A stretch of DNA of 16,530 nt from Eubacterium sp. AF36-5BH. GTDB taxonomy: Bacteria > Bacillota > Clostridia > Lachnospirales > Lachnospiraceae. The notes under the pieces are model-generated. The model had not been told where the DNA came from and did no database searches. It saw nothing but the letters and a program-made list of their open reading frames with translations. Where the stretch lies: contig NZ_QTVG01000015.1 in the NCBI RefSeq assembly GCF_003460505.1, positions 1 through 16,530 on the forward strand, read 5' to 3'. Positions 8,870 through 15,711 of the stretch are shown piece by piece; position 1 is the stretch's first letter, and every line of letters starts with the position of its first letter. Position numbers and translations under genes: made by a program.

Positions 8870-9850
8870 ATGAAGAAGTTGCCTTTTAATTATCCACCAA
8901 TAATTGATGCATTTAGTGGGGTAGCAGGAAATGTTGCTATCCAGATGTGTGACAGCACGTATACTTCGTTAATAATATTCAATCATTTTCTTATATCCTA
9001 TTGTAAAAAAAATAAAGTAGCAGGTTTTAATTGGAAATATTATATAGACGATTATGTGCATAGTTTTAGCTTAAAAAGATTAATAAAAAAACAAGGTGTT
9101 GTTAATACATTTATTGCAATGATTGAAAATAGTTTATATATTCATGTGTATATTGATCATTTTTATATAAGTTCATCTCAAAGATATATGAAAGAACATT
9201 TTTTACATGATTGTGCAACAGTTTTTGGATATGATATTGAAAAAAAAATATTTTATGTAGCTGATAATTTCGAACAAGGAAAATATTTGATTAAGGAGAT
9301 TTCTTTTGAAGAAATAAAAATATCAGTAGAAAATAATGGAAATAATCCTATTGATGCTATATATTTTGATAAAAATATTGATTTCAAATTAAATAAGCAT
9401 GATTTGAAAAATCTTATATTATGTTATTTAGAACAAAAATGTAATTTAAAAAAAATAAATAAAAAAAATGTTAAGCAAGTAGCTGAAGAGACAACTATTT
9501 ACGGTATAGGTGTATATAAAATATTAGAAAAGGAATGCAAAACATTAATTAAAAGTGATTACAATTATAACGATTATAGAACATTTCATGTTATGTGTAA
9601 TCACATGCAAATAGGAACACTCTTAATTGAATATATAAATAAATTTTTATTTGAGAAAAAAGATGAAAAATTTAGTATAGAAAATAAATATGAGTCAATG
9701 AATGATGAAATGGTTGCAATACGTAATTTATTTATTAAGTGTAATTTTACAAAAAGTAGTAAAGATGTGTTAAGAGTTCAAGAACAATTATTTAATATTA
9801 AAGAGAGGGAGAAAGCTTTTTTGTTAGAAATGTTAGAAAAAAATTTATAA
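8870..9850 (+). CDS. BtrH-like protein lacking the catalytic Cys; paralogue of the PKS C-terminal domain
   Basis: A 326-residue protein. The ATG at 8870 has GAGAG about 10 bases upstream; an in-frame TTG at 8849 is less likely. It aligns by eye along its whole length with residues about 1270-1596 of the PKS. The shared start is PFN (5-7). D13-A14-F15 matches E1279-C1280-F1281, IDHFY matches VDCFY, and HFLH (His110, His113) followed by a FGYD turn matches HLPH (His1383, His1386) with YGFND. A similar amphipathic C-terminus ends in EREKAFLLEML. The predicted nucleophile Cys1280 is Ala14 here. The spacing from this site to the conserved His (99 against 106) supports the alignment. A second Cys (Cys27) is an alternative nucleophile but fits the spacing worse (86). 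It may be an inactive partner, an acceptor-binding subunit or an immunity/regulatory decoy. No signal peptide or membrane segments are visible. Confidence 0.8.
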   Translation: MKKLPFNYPPIIDAFSGVAGNVAIQMCDSTYTSLIIFNHFLISYCKKNKVAGFNWKYYIDDYVHSFSLKRLIKKQGVVNTFIAMIENSLYIHVYIDHFYISSSQRYMKEHFLHDCATVFGYDIEKKIFYVADNFEQGKYLIKEISFEEIKISVENNGNNPIDAIYFDKNIDFKLNKHDLKNLILCYLEQKCNLKKINKKNVKQVAEETTIYGIGVYKILEKECKTLIKSDYNYNDYRTFHVMCNHMQIGTLLIEYINKFLFEKKDEKFSIENKYESMNDEMVAIRNLFIKCNFTKSSKDVLRVQEQLFNIKEREKAFLLEMLEKNL

Positions 9851-9918
9851 TCGCAAAGTGAAAGAATTTATATAGTAAAGTGGAAGGAATATTGAAACTT
9901 ATGAATGAATTACAGTGA

Positions 9919-10105
9919 GTGAAGATATTATCCTTTGAAATAGGTCAAAAACGTAATTTGTCAAAGAAACATGAAAAATATCCAATAAATATTAGAAAAT
10001 ATAATAAAAAATATGGAAAGTTTTTGGCGGCTACGTGGTTATTATAATAAAGCTAATGAAGGAATTAAATTAGATATTATAGATAATAGTAAATTCGGAG
10101 ATTAG
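9919..10105 (+). pseudogene. Probable frameshifted gene remnant, family unknown
   Basis: From about 9919 one frame reads 42 codons (FEIGQKRNLSKKHEKYP ... KKYGKFLAATW) to a stop at 10045. Moving one base at the T5 run near 10021 continues the reading as FWRLRGYYNKANEGIKLDII and on to a stop at 10103. An in-frame TGA sits at 9916 after an ATG at 9901. The two halves have similar Lys/Tyr/Asn-rich composition, which suggests one broken coding sequence. I do not recognise a family. A sequencing error in the T run is another possibility. The rest of 9851-10233 shows no SAM riboswitch-like structure before metK. Confidence 0.35.
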
Positions 10106-10233
10106 GAAAAGCATTTTAAAATACAGTGAATAAGTATATTAGATGAAGTGATTTCTGGAATATGGGAAATATAAAAGATACAAATCAAGAGAAACCATAG
10201 TAAAAAAATACTGAATAAGGAAAGGGAAATACA

Positions 10234-11418
10234 ATGGAAAAGAGATTATTTACATCAGAATCAGTGACAGAAGGGCATCCGGATAAAATTTGTGATCAAA
10301 TTTCGGATGCAATATTGGACAAGTTAATAGAAGGAGATCCCAATTGCCATGTTGCATGTGAGACAGCAATCACAACAAATCTTGTTCTGGTTATGGGAGA
10401 AGTAACAACAAATGCATATGTAAATATTGATAAGGTAGTACGAGAAACAATAAGGAATATTGGATATAATAATAATAAATATGGTTTTGATTGTGATGAT
10501 TGTAATGTCATAATTACATTAGATAAGCAATCAGAAGATATTGCTCTTGGAGTAAATCAGGCTTTAGAAACAAAAGAAAATAAGATTGTTGATGATGACT
10601 TGAAAATAGGTGCGGGAGATCAAGGCATGATGTTTGGCTATGCAACAAATGAAACGGAAGAATACATGCCATATCCTATATCATTGGCTCATAAGCTTAC
10701 AAGAAAACTTACACAAGTAAGGAAGAATGGAACATTACCATATCTTAGACCGGATGGAAAGAGTCAGGTTACTGTAGAATATAATGAGAAAGGAAAACCG
10801 ACAAGACTGGATGCAGTTGTACTATCTACACAGCATGATGCTAATGTGATACAGGAGCAGATTCACGAAGATATAAAGAAATATGTATTTGACGAGGTTC
10901 TTCCGAAGGACATGATTGATGAAGATACTAAATTTTTTATTAATCCAACGGGACGTTTTGTGATTGGTGGACCTAATGGTGACAGTGGTCTTACAGGACG
11001 TAAGATTATTGTAGATACATATGGTGGATATGCACGTCATGGAGGTGGTGCATTTTCAGGAAAAGACTGCACAAAAGTGGATCGTTCAGCAGCATATGCA
11101 GCAAGATACGTAGCAAAAAATATTGTTGCAGCAGGATTAGCAGATAAGTGCGAAATTCAGTTATCGTATGCAATTGGTGTAGCACAGCCAACATCTATTA
11201 TGGTGGATACATTTGGAACAGGAAAAATAAGTGATGAAAAACTTGTTGACATTGTAAAAGAAAATTTTGATTTAAGACCGGCAGGCATTATAAAAATGTT
11301 AGATTTAAGAAAGCCAATTTATAAGCAGACTGCAACATATGGACATTTCGGAAGGACAGATATTGAACTTCCATGGGAAAGAATGGATAGAGTGGAACAA
11401 TTAAAGAAATATATGTAA
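10234..11418 (+). CDS. metK: S-adenosylmethionine synthetase (methionine adenosyltransferase)
   Basis: Makes S-adenosylmethionine from methionine and ATP in the cytoplasm. At 394 residues it is the normal full length and looks intact. Hallmarks: [17 protein letters not shown] at the N-terminus with GHPDK at 14-18, [12 protein letters not shown] from 126 (the ATP/Met loop), [13 protein letters not shown] near 245-257, and GGGAFSGKD at 270-278 (the phosphate loop), followed by [12 protein letters not shown]. The ATG has a strong ribosome site AAGGAAAGGG (10217-10226). It stands alone, with a gene remnant upstream and a terminator downstream. Whether it is the housekeeping copy or an extra copy feeding SAM to tailoring or C-methylation enzymes of the cluster cannot be told from this window. 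No methyltransferase is visible here. Confidence 0.98.
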   Translation: MEKRLFTSESVTEGHPDKICDQISDAILDKLIEGDPNCHVACETAITTNLVLVMGEVTTNAYVNIDKVVRETIRNIGYNNNKYGFDCDDCNVIITLDKQSEDIALGVNQALETKENKIVDDDLKIGAGDQGMMFGYATNETEEYMPYPISLAHKLTRKLTQVRKNGTLPYLRPDGKSQVTVEYNEKGKPTRLDAVVLSTQHDANVIQEQIHEDIKKYVFDEVLPKDMIDEDTKFFINPTGRFVIGGPNGDSGLTGRKIIVDTYGGYARHGGGAFSGKDCTKVDRSAAYAARYVAKNIVAAGLADKCEIQLSYAIGVAQPTSIMVDTFGTGKISDEKLVDIVKENFDLRPAGIIKMLDLRKPIYKQTATYGHFGRTDIELPWERMDRVEQLKKYM

Positions 11419-11459
11419 AGCAAAATCAATACCAATTGTATTTTGAAATACTCCTAACG

Positions 11460-11496
11460 AATACCAAGGTGATGTAATAAGCATCTTGGTATTTTT
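11460..11496 (+). terminator. Rho-independent terminator after metK
   Basis: A 12-base-pair stem (AATACCAAGGTG against CATCTTGGTATT, one G-U pair), a 10-base loop and a run of five T. It separates metK from the regulatory island. Confidence 0.85.
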
Positions 11497-11632
11497 GGTT
11501 GCAAAAGTTAGGCAAGAGATAGTGTGTTTGCACAAACTATTATTTGTCGGCTGTAAGAACATCTAAAAGCTATGATTTAATATGTACACATCCGTTAATA
11601 CGAGTGAACTTACTTGATATGGAACATCGATA

Positions 11633-11677
11633 GTGAATTATAGTTCGATAAAGTGTGAACTATAGTTGGTTCACCAA
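11633..11677 (+). promoter_or_regulatory. Operator region: 22-bp-spaced direct repeats plus a palindrome
   Basis: GTGAATTATAGTT (11633-11645) is repeated as GTGAACTATAGTT (11655-11667), 22 bases from start to start, two helical turns. A partial third copy (GTGAACTTACTT) starts at 11604. Immediately after lies the palindrome TTGG-TTCA-CCAA (11666-11677), which overlaps the likely -35. LytTR regulators such as AgrA bind paired direct repeats about 21-22 bases apart just upstream of a -35, so this is a candidate site for the response regulator encoded at 13528. The palindrome could serve XRE autoregulation. The match to the AgrA ACAGTT core is only partial (ATAGTT). Confidence 0.55.
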
Positions 11678-11698
11678 GATGTATTTTTATTTTATAGT
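11670..11698 (+). promoter_or_regulatory. Likely promoter of the first XRE gene
   Basis: -35 TTCACC (11670-11675), a 17-base spacer and -10 TATAGT (11693-11698), about 35 bases before the ATG at 11734. The weak -35, abutted by direct repeats, fits an activator-dependent promoter. Confidence 0.5.
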
Positions 11699-11733
11699 AA
11701 TAATAACACAAAAGATAGGGGAGAAACATTACT

Positions 11734-12054
11734 ATGGAAAAATGTGCAAATGCTGGTACAAGAGTAAGATATGCCAGAGAATTAAATCATTTCACGCGTG
11801 AGGAACTTGCAGAGTATGCTGGGATATCAACAAAGTTTTTGTATGAAATAGAAAATAACCATAAAGGTATGTCTGCACATACATTATTAAATATCTGTAA
11901 AGCATTAGATGTTTCTTGTGATTATATTATGACAGGTGGAGGTGATTACACTTGTGATCAGGAAGTAATTACACTTATAGAATCTTTTGATGCATCACAA
12001 ATTCCAAATGTAAAAAAAATTCTTACAGAATTATTAGAACTAAGCAAATACTAA
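11734..12054 (+). CDS. XRE-family transcriptional regulator 1
   Basis: A 106-residue protein made of one N-terminal XRE helix-turn-helix (about residues 8-68) and a short helical C-terminal tail. The HTH reads LNHFTREELAEYAGIS followed by KFLYEIE, and ends in ALDVSCDYIM, the usual close of the domain. It closely resembles XRE 2 downstream (shared ISTKFLYEIE and VSCDYI). The tail (about 75-106) is probably for dimerisation; there is no peptidase or TPR ligand domain. The ATG at 11734 has AGGGGAG about 10 bases upstream. It has its own promoter with repeats upstream and its own terminator downstream, so it is monocistronic. Likely role: local repressor, perhaps of this promoter or of the neighbouring XRE and agr units. 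The target is unknown. Confidence 0.9.
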   Translation: MEKCANAGTRVRYARELNHFTREELAEYAGISTKFLYEIENNHKGMSAHTLLNICKALDVSCDYIMTGGGDYTCDQEVITLIESFDASQIPNVKKILTELLELSKY

Positions 12055-12080
12055 TAATATATGGTTTTTCAACCTCTTCT

Positions 12081-12107
12081 AAGCTGCCTGAAAAGGCAGC
12101 TTTTTTT
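12081..12107 (+). terminator. Rho-independent terminator after XRE 1
   Basis: A perfect 9-base-pair stem (AAGCTGCCT against AGGCAGCTT) with a GAAA tetraloop and seven T. Confidence 0.92.
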
Positions 12108-12267
12108 GAGGAAAACGTGAAAATAGAATAATATAGAAAAAAATTTTTGAAAAGGTTACTTATTCAAATAAAAAAGTAAAATATTGTATAATAAAATACA
12201 TAAATAATTATTTTATTGTTTTATAAATGTATGTCTTAAAAATATACGTGATACTATTTAATTTTGG

Positions 12268-12273
12268 TATAAT
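12268..12273 (+). promoter_or_regulatory. Extended -10 promoter of XRE 2
   Basis: A consensus TATAAT (12268-12273) preceded by TGG (extended -10), 28 bases before the ATG at 12302. No good -35 at 17 bases. A second TATAAT with the same kind of extension (TTG) lies at 12187-12192, so two starts are possible in the 12108-12301 gap. Confidence 0.6.
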
Positions 12274-12301
12274 AATAAGCAATAGAATAAGGGGATAAGA
12301 T

Positions 12302-12619
12302 ATGAATTATATGCACTCAAGTGAAAAAATAAAAGGTCTCAGAATACACCAAGGTTATACAGTTGAACAATTGGCGGAAGAGGCAAATATTTCAACTAAA
12401 TTCTTATATGAAATTGAAGCAGGTAGGAAAGGGTTTTCGGCAAATGTGTTATATAAAATTTCTAAAGCACTAAACGTTAGTTGTGATTACATATTAAATG
12501 ACAGTAATCAACAAACAGTTCCTGATTTTATTATTGAATTAGTGAAAAAATTAGATAGTAAGGAACAGGTCGCAGTGGAGCACATTTTGGTGGAAATAAT
12601 CAGACTGAGAGAAGAATAA
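12302..12619 (+). CDS. XRE-family transcriptional regulator 2
   Basis: 105 residues with an N-terminal XRE helix-turn-helix (about 8-66) and a helical tail. The recognition part (ANISTKFLYEIEAG) is nearly the same as in XRE 1, and the domain closes with ALNVSCDYIL, so the two probably arose by duplication and may bind related operators. The tail (about 75-105) has the same layout as XRE 1 (IIELVKKLD ... VEHILVEII). The ATG at 12302 follows AAGGGGAT at a good distance. XRE 3 starts 24 bases after its stop, so the two are probably co-transcribed from the extended -10 promoter upstream. No ligand-binding domain is present. Confidence 0.9.
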   Translation: MNYMHSSEKIKGLRIHQGYTVEQLAEEANISTKFLYEIEAGRKGFSANVLYKISKALNVSCDYILNDSNQQTVPDFIIELVKKLDSKEQVAVEHILVEIIRLREE

Positions 12620-12643
12620 GTTTAATACCTGGAGATAAATATA

Positions 12644-12982
12644 ATGAAATACGATTATTTAGATTATGAGCAAATTAAAAAAATGGGAGAGAGGATAAAA
12701 ATAAGTAGAAAAAGCAATAATATGACACAAAGCGAATTGGCTGATATTTTGGGAATATCAGCAGATCAGGTTTCAAATATTGAATTAGGAAAAAGTGCCT
12801 GCAAAATAGATCATATATACTTGTTGATGCAGGTATTGGATATATCAGCTGATTATTTATTTGGAAATTTTGTAAATACAAATGTAGTGCGGGTAACTGA
12901 CGAGCAAATAATAAATATGGCAACGAAAACAAATAAAAAGATGAAAATGATAATATATGAGTTACTTATGCTTATGGCATAG
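12644..12982 (+). CDS. XRE-family transcriptional regulator 3
   Basis: 112 residues, with an XRE helix-turn-helix at about 11-70. It has the most classical motif of the four: MTQSELADILGISADQVSNIELG, closing with VLDISADYLFG. The tail is short and helical (IINMATKTNK ... IIYELLMLMA). The ribosome site GGAGAT precedes the ATG. It lies 24 bases after XRE 2 in the same orientation, probably the second gene of that operon. A hairpin followed by T7 overlaps its stop codon, so transcription probably ends here. Role inferred as a DNA-binding regulator; target unknown. Confidence 0.9.
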   Translation: MKYDYLDYEQIKKMGERIKISRKSNNMTQSELADILGISADQVSNIELGKSACKIDHIYLLMQVLDISADYLFGNFVNTNVVRVTDEQIINMATKTNKKMKMIIYELLMLMA

Positions 12983-12999
12983 TACTCATATATTTTTTT
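12953..12999 (+). terminator. Terminator overlapping the 3' end of XRE 3
   Basis: ATATATGAGT (12953-12962) pairs with ACTCATATAT (12984-12993), with a further inner TATGC/GCATA pairing and then seven T. The left arm lies inside the last codons of the coding sequence, so translation to the stop would mask part of the hairpin. Confidence 0.65.
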
Positions 13000-13039
13000 A
13001 TAAGTGGCATAAATATACTATGAACGCATATGACATAAA

Positions 13040-13058
13040 GTAGCGTGTGACGTGCTAC
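13040..13058. promoter_or_regulatory. Small inverted repeat upstream of XRE 4
   Basis: GTAGC and GCTAC flank a short centre (GTAGCGTGTGACGTGCTAC), giving a hairpin of up to 8 pairs with two G-U wobbles. There is no T run. It may be an operator for one of the nearby XRE proteins or part of the leader. Confidence 0.3.
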
Positions 13059-13130
13059 CTTGTGCAATGGTGAATACACGAAAAAGAATTTAAAATCATT
13101 TAGTGAAAAAAGCGGGAGTGGTATAGTTAT

Positions 13131-13517
13131 ATGGACAAGAAAATGATATCAAGAAAAGACAGGCAGAAAGCAAAAAGATTAAAAAGTGTAAGAGATAGGC
13201 AACATTTAACACAGGAGAAAATGGCGGAAAGATTAGATATATCGTATTCAACATATCAAAGAATGGAAAGTGGACGAAACAATATTACTATCGAACATTT
13301 GGAAAAGTTGCATAAAGAGTTTGGAGTATCATCGGATTATATTTTATTTGGTACAGTCAACGACGAAAAACATTATGAACTGGAACTCGAATATATGAAT
13401 GATGAAACAAAATTTTTAATGGTTACTAGGCTGATAGCGTGTTTATGCAGATTGGATGAAAATAAATACAAAGAACTTATGATAAAATTAGAGAAAGATT
13501 TAAAAGAAATACAATAG
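13131..13517 (+). CDS. XRE-family transcriptional regulator 4
   Basis: 128 residues, the longest of the four. A basic N-terminus (ISRKDRQKAKRLK) leads into an XRE helix-turn-helix at about 15-75 (LTQEKMAERLDISYSTYQRME), closing with FGVSSDYILFG. The longer C-terminal helix region (about 85-128) ends in KELMIKLEKDLKEI. It differs most from XRE 1 and 2. The ribosome site GGGAG lies about 13 bases before the ATG. Its stop is only 10 bases before the response regulator gene, so XRE 4, the response regulator and the kinase form one operon. A regulator in this position may set the level of the two-component pair. Confidence 0.9.
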   Translation: MDKKMISRKDRQKAKRLKSVRDRQHLTQEKMAERLDISYSTYQRMESGRNNITIEHLEKLHKEFGVSSDYILFGTVNDEKHYELELEYMNDETKFLMVTRLIACLCRLDENKYKELMIKLEKDLKEIQ

Positions 13518-13527
13518 GTGGCAGGTA

Positions 13528-14271
13528 ATGCGTATGAATACTTCAGATAAACAAATTTTAATAGTAGAAGATAATAATAAAAATATGGAGAAGCTATGCG
13601 AGGTACTGAAAGATATTAAAGATGTCTATATACATAAGGCAAAGAATAGTGAACAGGCATATAGATATGCATTGGAGTATAATATAGACCTATTTATTGT
13701 AGATATTATATTGAATACCAAAGTGTTTGCTGATATATCAGGGCTAAAATTCATAGAAAGCATTCGCTCAATTAATGGTTATAAATTCACACCAATTATA
13801 GTAACAACGTCTCTAGAAGATCCTAAATTTCATGCTTATTCTAATCTACATTGTTTCAGATATTATGAAAAGCCTTATGATTATGCAGAATTTAAGAAAT
13901 CAGTAGTTGAGGCATTAGAATATACAACACCCAAAAAAGCTAAAGATTTTTATTATTACAAAGATGATGGAGTCATTTATTCTATCAAAACAAAAAATAT
14001 TGTATATTTTCAAACAAATAACAGAATTACTTACATAAAATGCAAGAATGGAAAGGTAATGCCAACACCTTATAAATCTAACAAAAAGATATTATTAGAG
14101 CTGAATTCAAAAAAGTTTCTCAGATGTAGTAATAATACAATAGTGAACGCTGAGTATATAGAAGGGATAGATAAGTCAAATAGATATGTTATGTTGGTAG
14201 ATGGTTTTGGAACATTGGAAATAGGACCCAAGTTGAAGAAAAAATTTTTAGAGGACTTTTTCAAATGTTAG
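13528..14271 (+). CDS. AgrA-like LytTR response regulator
   Basis: 247 residues with two domains. The receiver (about 8-130) has the acidic pair E14/D15, phospho-acceptor Asp59 in IVDI, the TT switch region (VTTS) and Lys115 in EKPY. The LytTR DNA-binding domain (about 140-243) has KNIVYFQTNN, then FLRCSNNTIVN and YIEGIDKSNR. This is the architecture of AgrA and other peptide quorum-sensing regulators, which bind paired direct repeats upstream of target promoters. The ATG at 13528 follows AGGTGG; M3 at 13534 is an alternative start. It overlaps the downstream kinase gene by 7 bases, indicating translational coupling and a cognate pair. The facing agrBD genes support an agr role. The likely target nearby is the 22-base repeat pair upstream of XRE 1 (inference). 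Confidence 0.93.
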   Translation: MRMNTSDKQILIVEDNNKNMEKLCEVLKDIKDVYIHKAKNSEQAYRYALEYNIDLFIVDIILNTKVFADISGLKFIESIRSINGYKFTPIIVTTSLEDPKFHAYSNLHCFRYYEKPYDYAEFKKSVVEALEYTTPKKAKDFYYYKDDGVIYSIKTKNIVYFQTNNRITYIKCKNGKVMPTPYKSNKKILLELNSKKFLRCSNNTIVNAEYIEGIDKSNRYVMLVDGFGTLEIGPKLKKKFLEDFFKC

Positions 14272-15512
14272 AAAGAATATATTGGTTATTAGAAATTATT
14301 TCCTTGGTAATATGTATAAGTAGTATTTATGGTGTGAAAATTAAGGCAGATATTAAAACAGTTGTATGGATTGCTATAGAAGTTACGTTTATGGGAATGT
14401 TGGATAGAGAGGTAATTACAACAAAGTCATATTTTGTTATATATGTTTTGTATATTCTATATGTATATATCAAATTTAAAAAGCCTTTAAAAACAGCAAT
14501 TTTTACGGCAATATTAAGTATGATATTTACAGGATTGATTCAGATGATAATTGCTCTTCCGGTGTATTATATAGGAGATTACTGTAAAGCAAGTGAAAAC
14601 ATAATGGTTTTGGTAATTAACACTGGTGTTTTGATGGCTATTGTACTAATAAGTAGAACAGAATTTCTATATGGTGTTTATAAATTCCTAGCAAGAAAAG
14701 AGTTGATTTTAAATATAACGTTTATACTGGTAATGTTCATATATGGATATTGTATGTATAGAATAAAGGATAGTAACAAAATACAATCTGACTTATATGT
14801 AATTATTGTAACGTTTGCTTCAATAATAGCCTGTATTTTATTAAGATGGAAAGAAATGGAAAGGGAGACAAAATATCAACAGGAGCAGATAAAATTGTCA
14901 AATCGTTATAGTGAAGAATATAATGCTTTAGTTGAAATATCAAGAAAAAAGCAACATGATTTCAAAAATCAGATTAATGCATTATATGGTTTGTCAGATA
15001 TAAAAGCAGAAAAGGAACAAAGAAAATATATAGACAAATTATTAGACGAAAATAAAGTTGTCAAAATATTGCATTCTGTAGAGCAACCTGTATTAGCTGG
15101 ATTCTTATATCGAAAAGTGAATGAGATTATGGCAGCAGGAATAAATATAGAATTTAATTTATCTGTTCCGGATGCAGAGTTAGCGATAGAAGTGCTTGAC
15201 TGTATTGAAATAGTAGGAATATTTTTGGATAATGCAGTGGAAGCATTGAGTAAAGAAAAAGATAAAAGTATTATTCTGGAAATGTTCGCAATGGAACAAA
15301 AGGTTGAAATAAGGGTTAAAAATGTAAGCCCTTATTATGAGAATGATGAGATTGCAAAATTCTTTCAGTATAATTATTCTACAAAAGGCAAAAATAGAGG
15401 AATAGGTTTAGCTAAGATAAAAGATTTACAGAAAAAGTACAAATTTGATATTTTAGTTGAAATGCAGGAAATACATAATAAAAACTGGATAAGTTTTTCA
15501 GTAATTAAATAA
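14265..15512 (+). CDS. AgrC-like membrane histidine kinase (HPK10 type)
   Basis: 415 residues. The first ~205 are a hydrophobic sensor with about six membrane segments. A coiled-coil linker (EMERETKYQQEQIKLS) leads to the phosphorylation helix with His231 in KKQHDFKNQINAL, the H-D-F-K-N pattern of HPK10 (AgrC/ComD) kinases. The C-terminal GHKL ATPase domain has its N box at IFLDNAVEAL (Asn323) and a G box at STKGKNRGIGLAKI. Such kinases sense a secreted peptide through the membrane domain and phosphorylate a LytTR regulator. Here that is the protein encoded just upstream, whose stop overlaps this start (14265-14271), with GAGGA as the ribosome site inside the upstream gene. The autoinducer genes lie just downstream on the other strand. 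Confidence 0.93.
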   Translation: MLERIYWLLEIISLVICISSIYGVKIKADIKTVVWIAIEVTFMGMLDREVITTKSYFVIYVLYILYVYIKFKKPLKTAIFTAILSMIFTGLIQMIIALPVYYIGDYCKASENIMVLVINTGVLMAIVLISRTEFLYGVYKFLARKELILNITFILVMFIYGYCMYRIKDSNKIQSDLYVIIVTFASIIACILLRWKEMERETKYQQEQIKLSNRYSEEYNALVEISRKKQHDFKNQINALYGLSDIKAEKEQRKYIDKLLDENKVVKILHSVEQPVLAGFLYRKVNEIMAAGINIEFNLSVPDAELAIEVLDCIEIVGIFLDNAVEALSKEKDKSIILEMFAMEQKVEIRVKNVSPYYENDEIAKFFQYNYSTKGKNRGIGLAKIKDLQKKYKFDILVEMQEIHNKNWISFSVIK

Positions 15513-15530
15513 AGAATAGTAAAAGCCCCC

Positions 15531-15567
15531 TAAAAGTTACCATTTTGATAACTTTCGGGGGTTTTTA
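15531..15567. terminator. Bidirectional terminator shared by the kinase operon and agrBD
   Basis: CCCCC...AAAGTTA pairs with TAACTTT...GGGGG around a short loop, with a small internal bulge. On the + strand it is followed by TTTTT (15562-15566). On the - strand the stem is followed by CTTTTAC. The two convergent operons therefore share one stem. Confidence 0.85.
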
Positions 15568-15570
15568 GCA

Positions 15571-15711
15571 TTAGTGTTCTATTGGTGTTGGAAATTTTCT
15601 TTCGCCAAAAAGCAGAAAACTTACACCTGAAAAATGAATAAATGACATTAATGCAAGGCATGAACAACAGATTTTGTTCATACAAGATAAACTTAATTTT
15701 TTACGAAACAT
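15571..15711 (-). CDS. agrD: AgrD-like cyclic lactone autoinducer precursor peptide
   Basis: A 46-residue ORF. The ATG (complement of 15709-15711) is preceded by a perfect AGGAGG ribosome site that lies inside the end of agrB; the two genes overlap by 11 bases. The product has the three-part layout of AgrD. A basic, then hydrophobic Cys-rich leader (MFRKKLSLSC to about residue 28) comes first, then a core GVSFLLF, then a charged tail GERKFPTPIEH with the conserved acidic/proline pattern. AgrB would cut after the core and close a ring. A five-residue ring S31-F-L-L-F35 is predicted, making a serine lactone rather than the usual cysteine thiolactone, because no Cys lies at the ring position. 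The secreted peptide is the presumed ligand of the facing kinase. The exact N-terminal trim is unknown. Confidence 0.88.
   Translation of the reverse strand: MFRKKLSLSCMNKICCSCLALMSFIHFSGVSFLLFGERKFPTPIEH

Noticed and set aside
9851..10233. SAM riboswitch before metK
   Set aside because: No conserved SAM-I or SAM-II core and no terminator/antiterminator pair was seen; only a broken coding frame.
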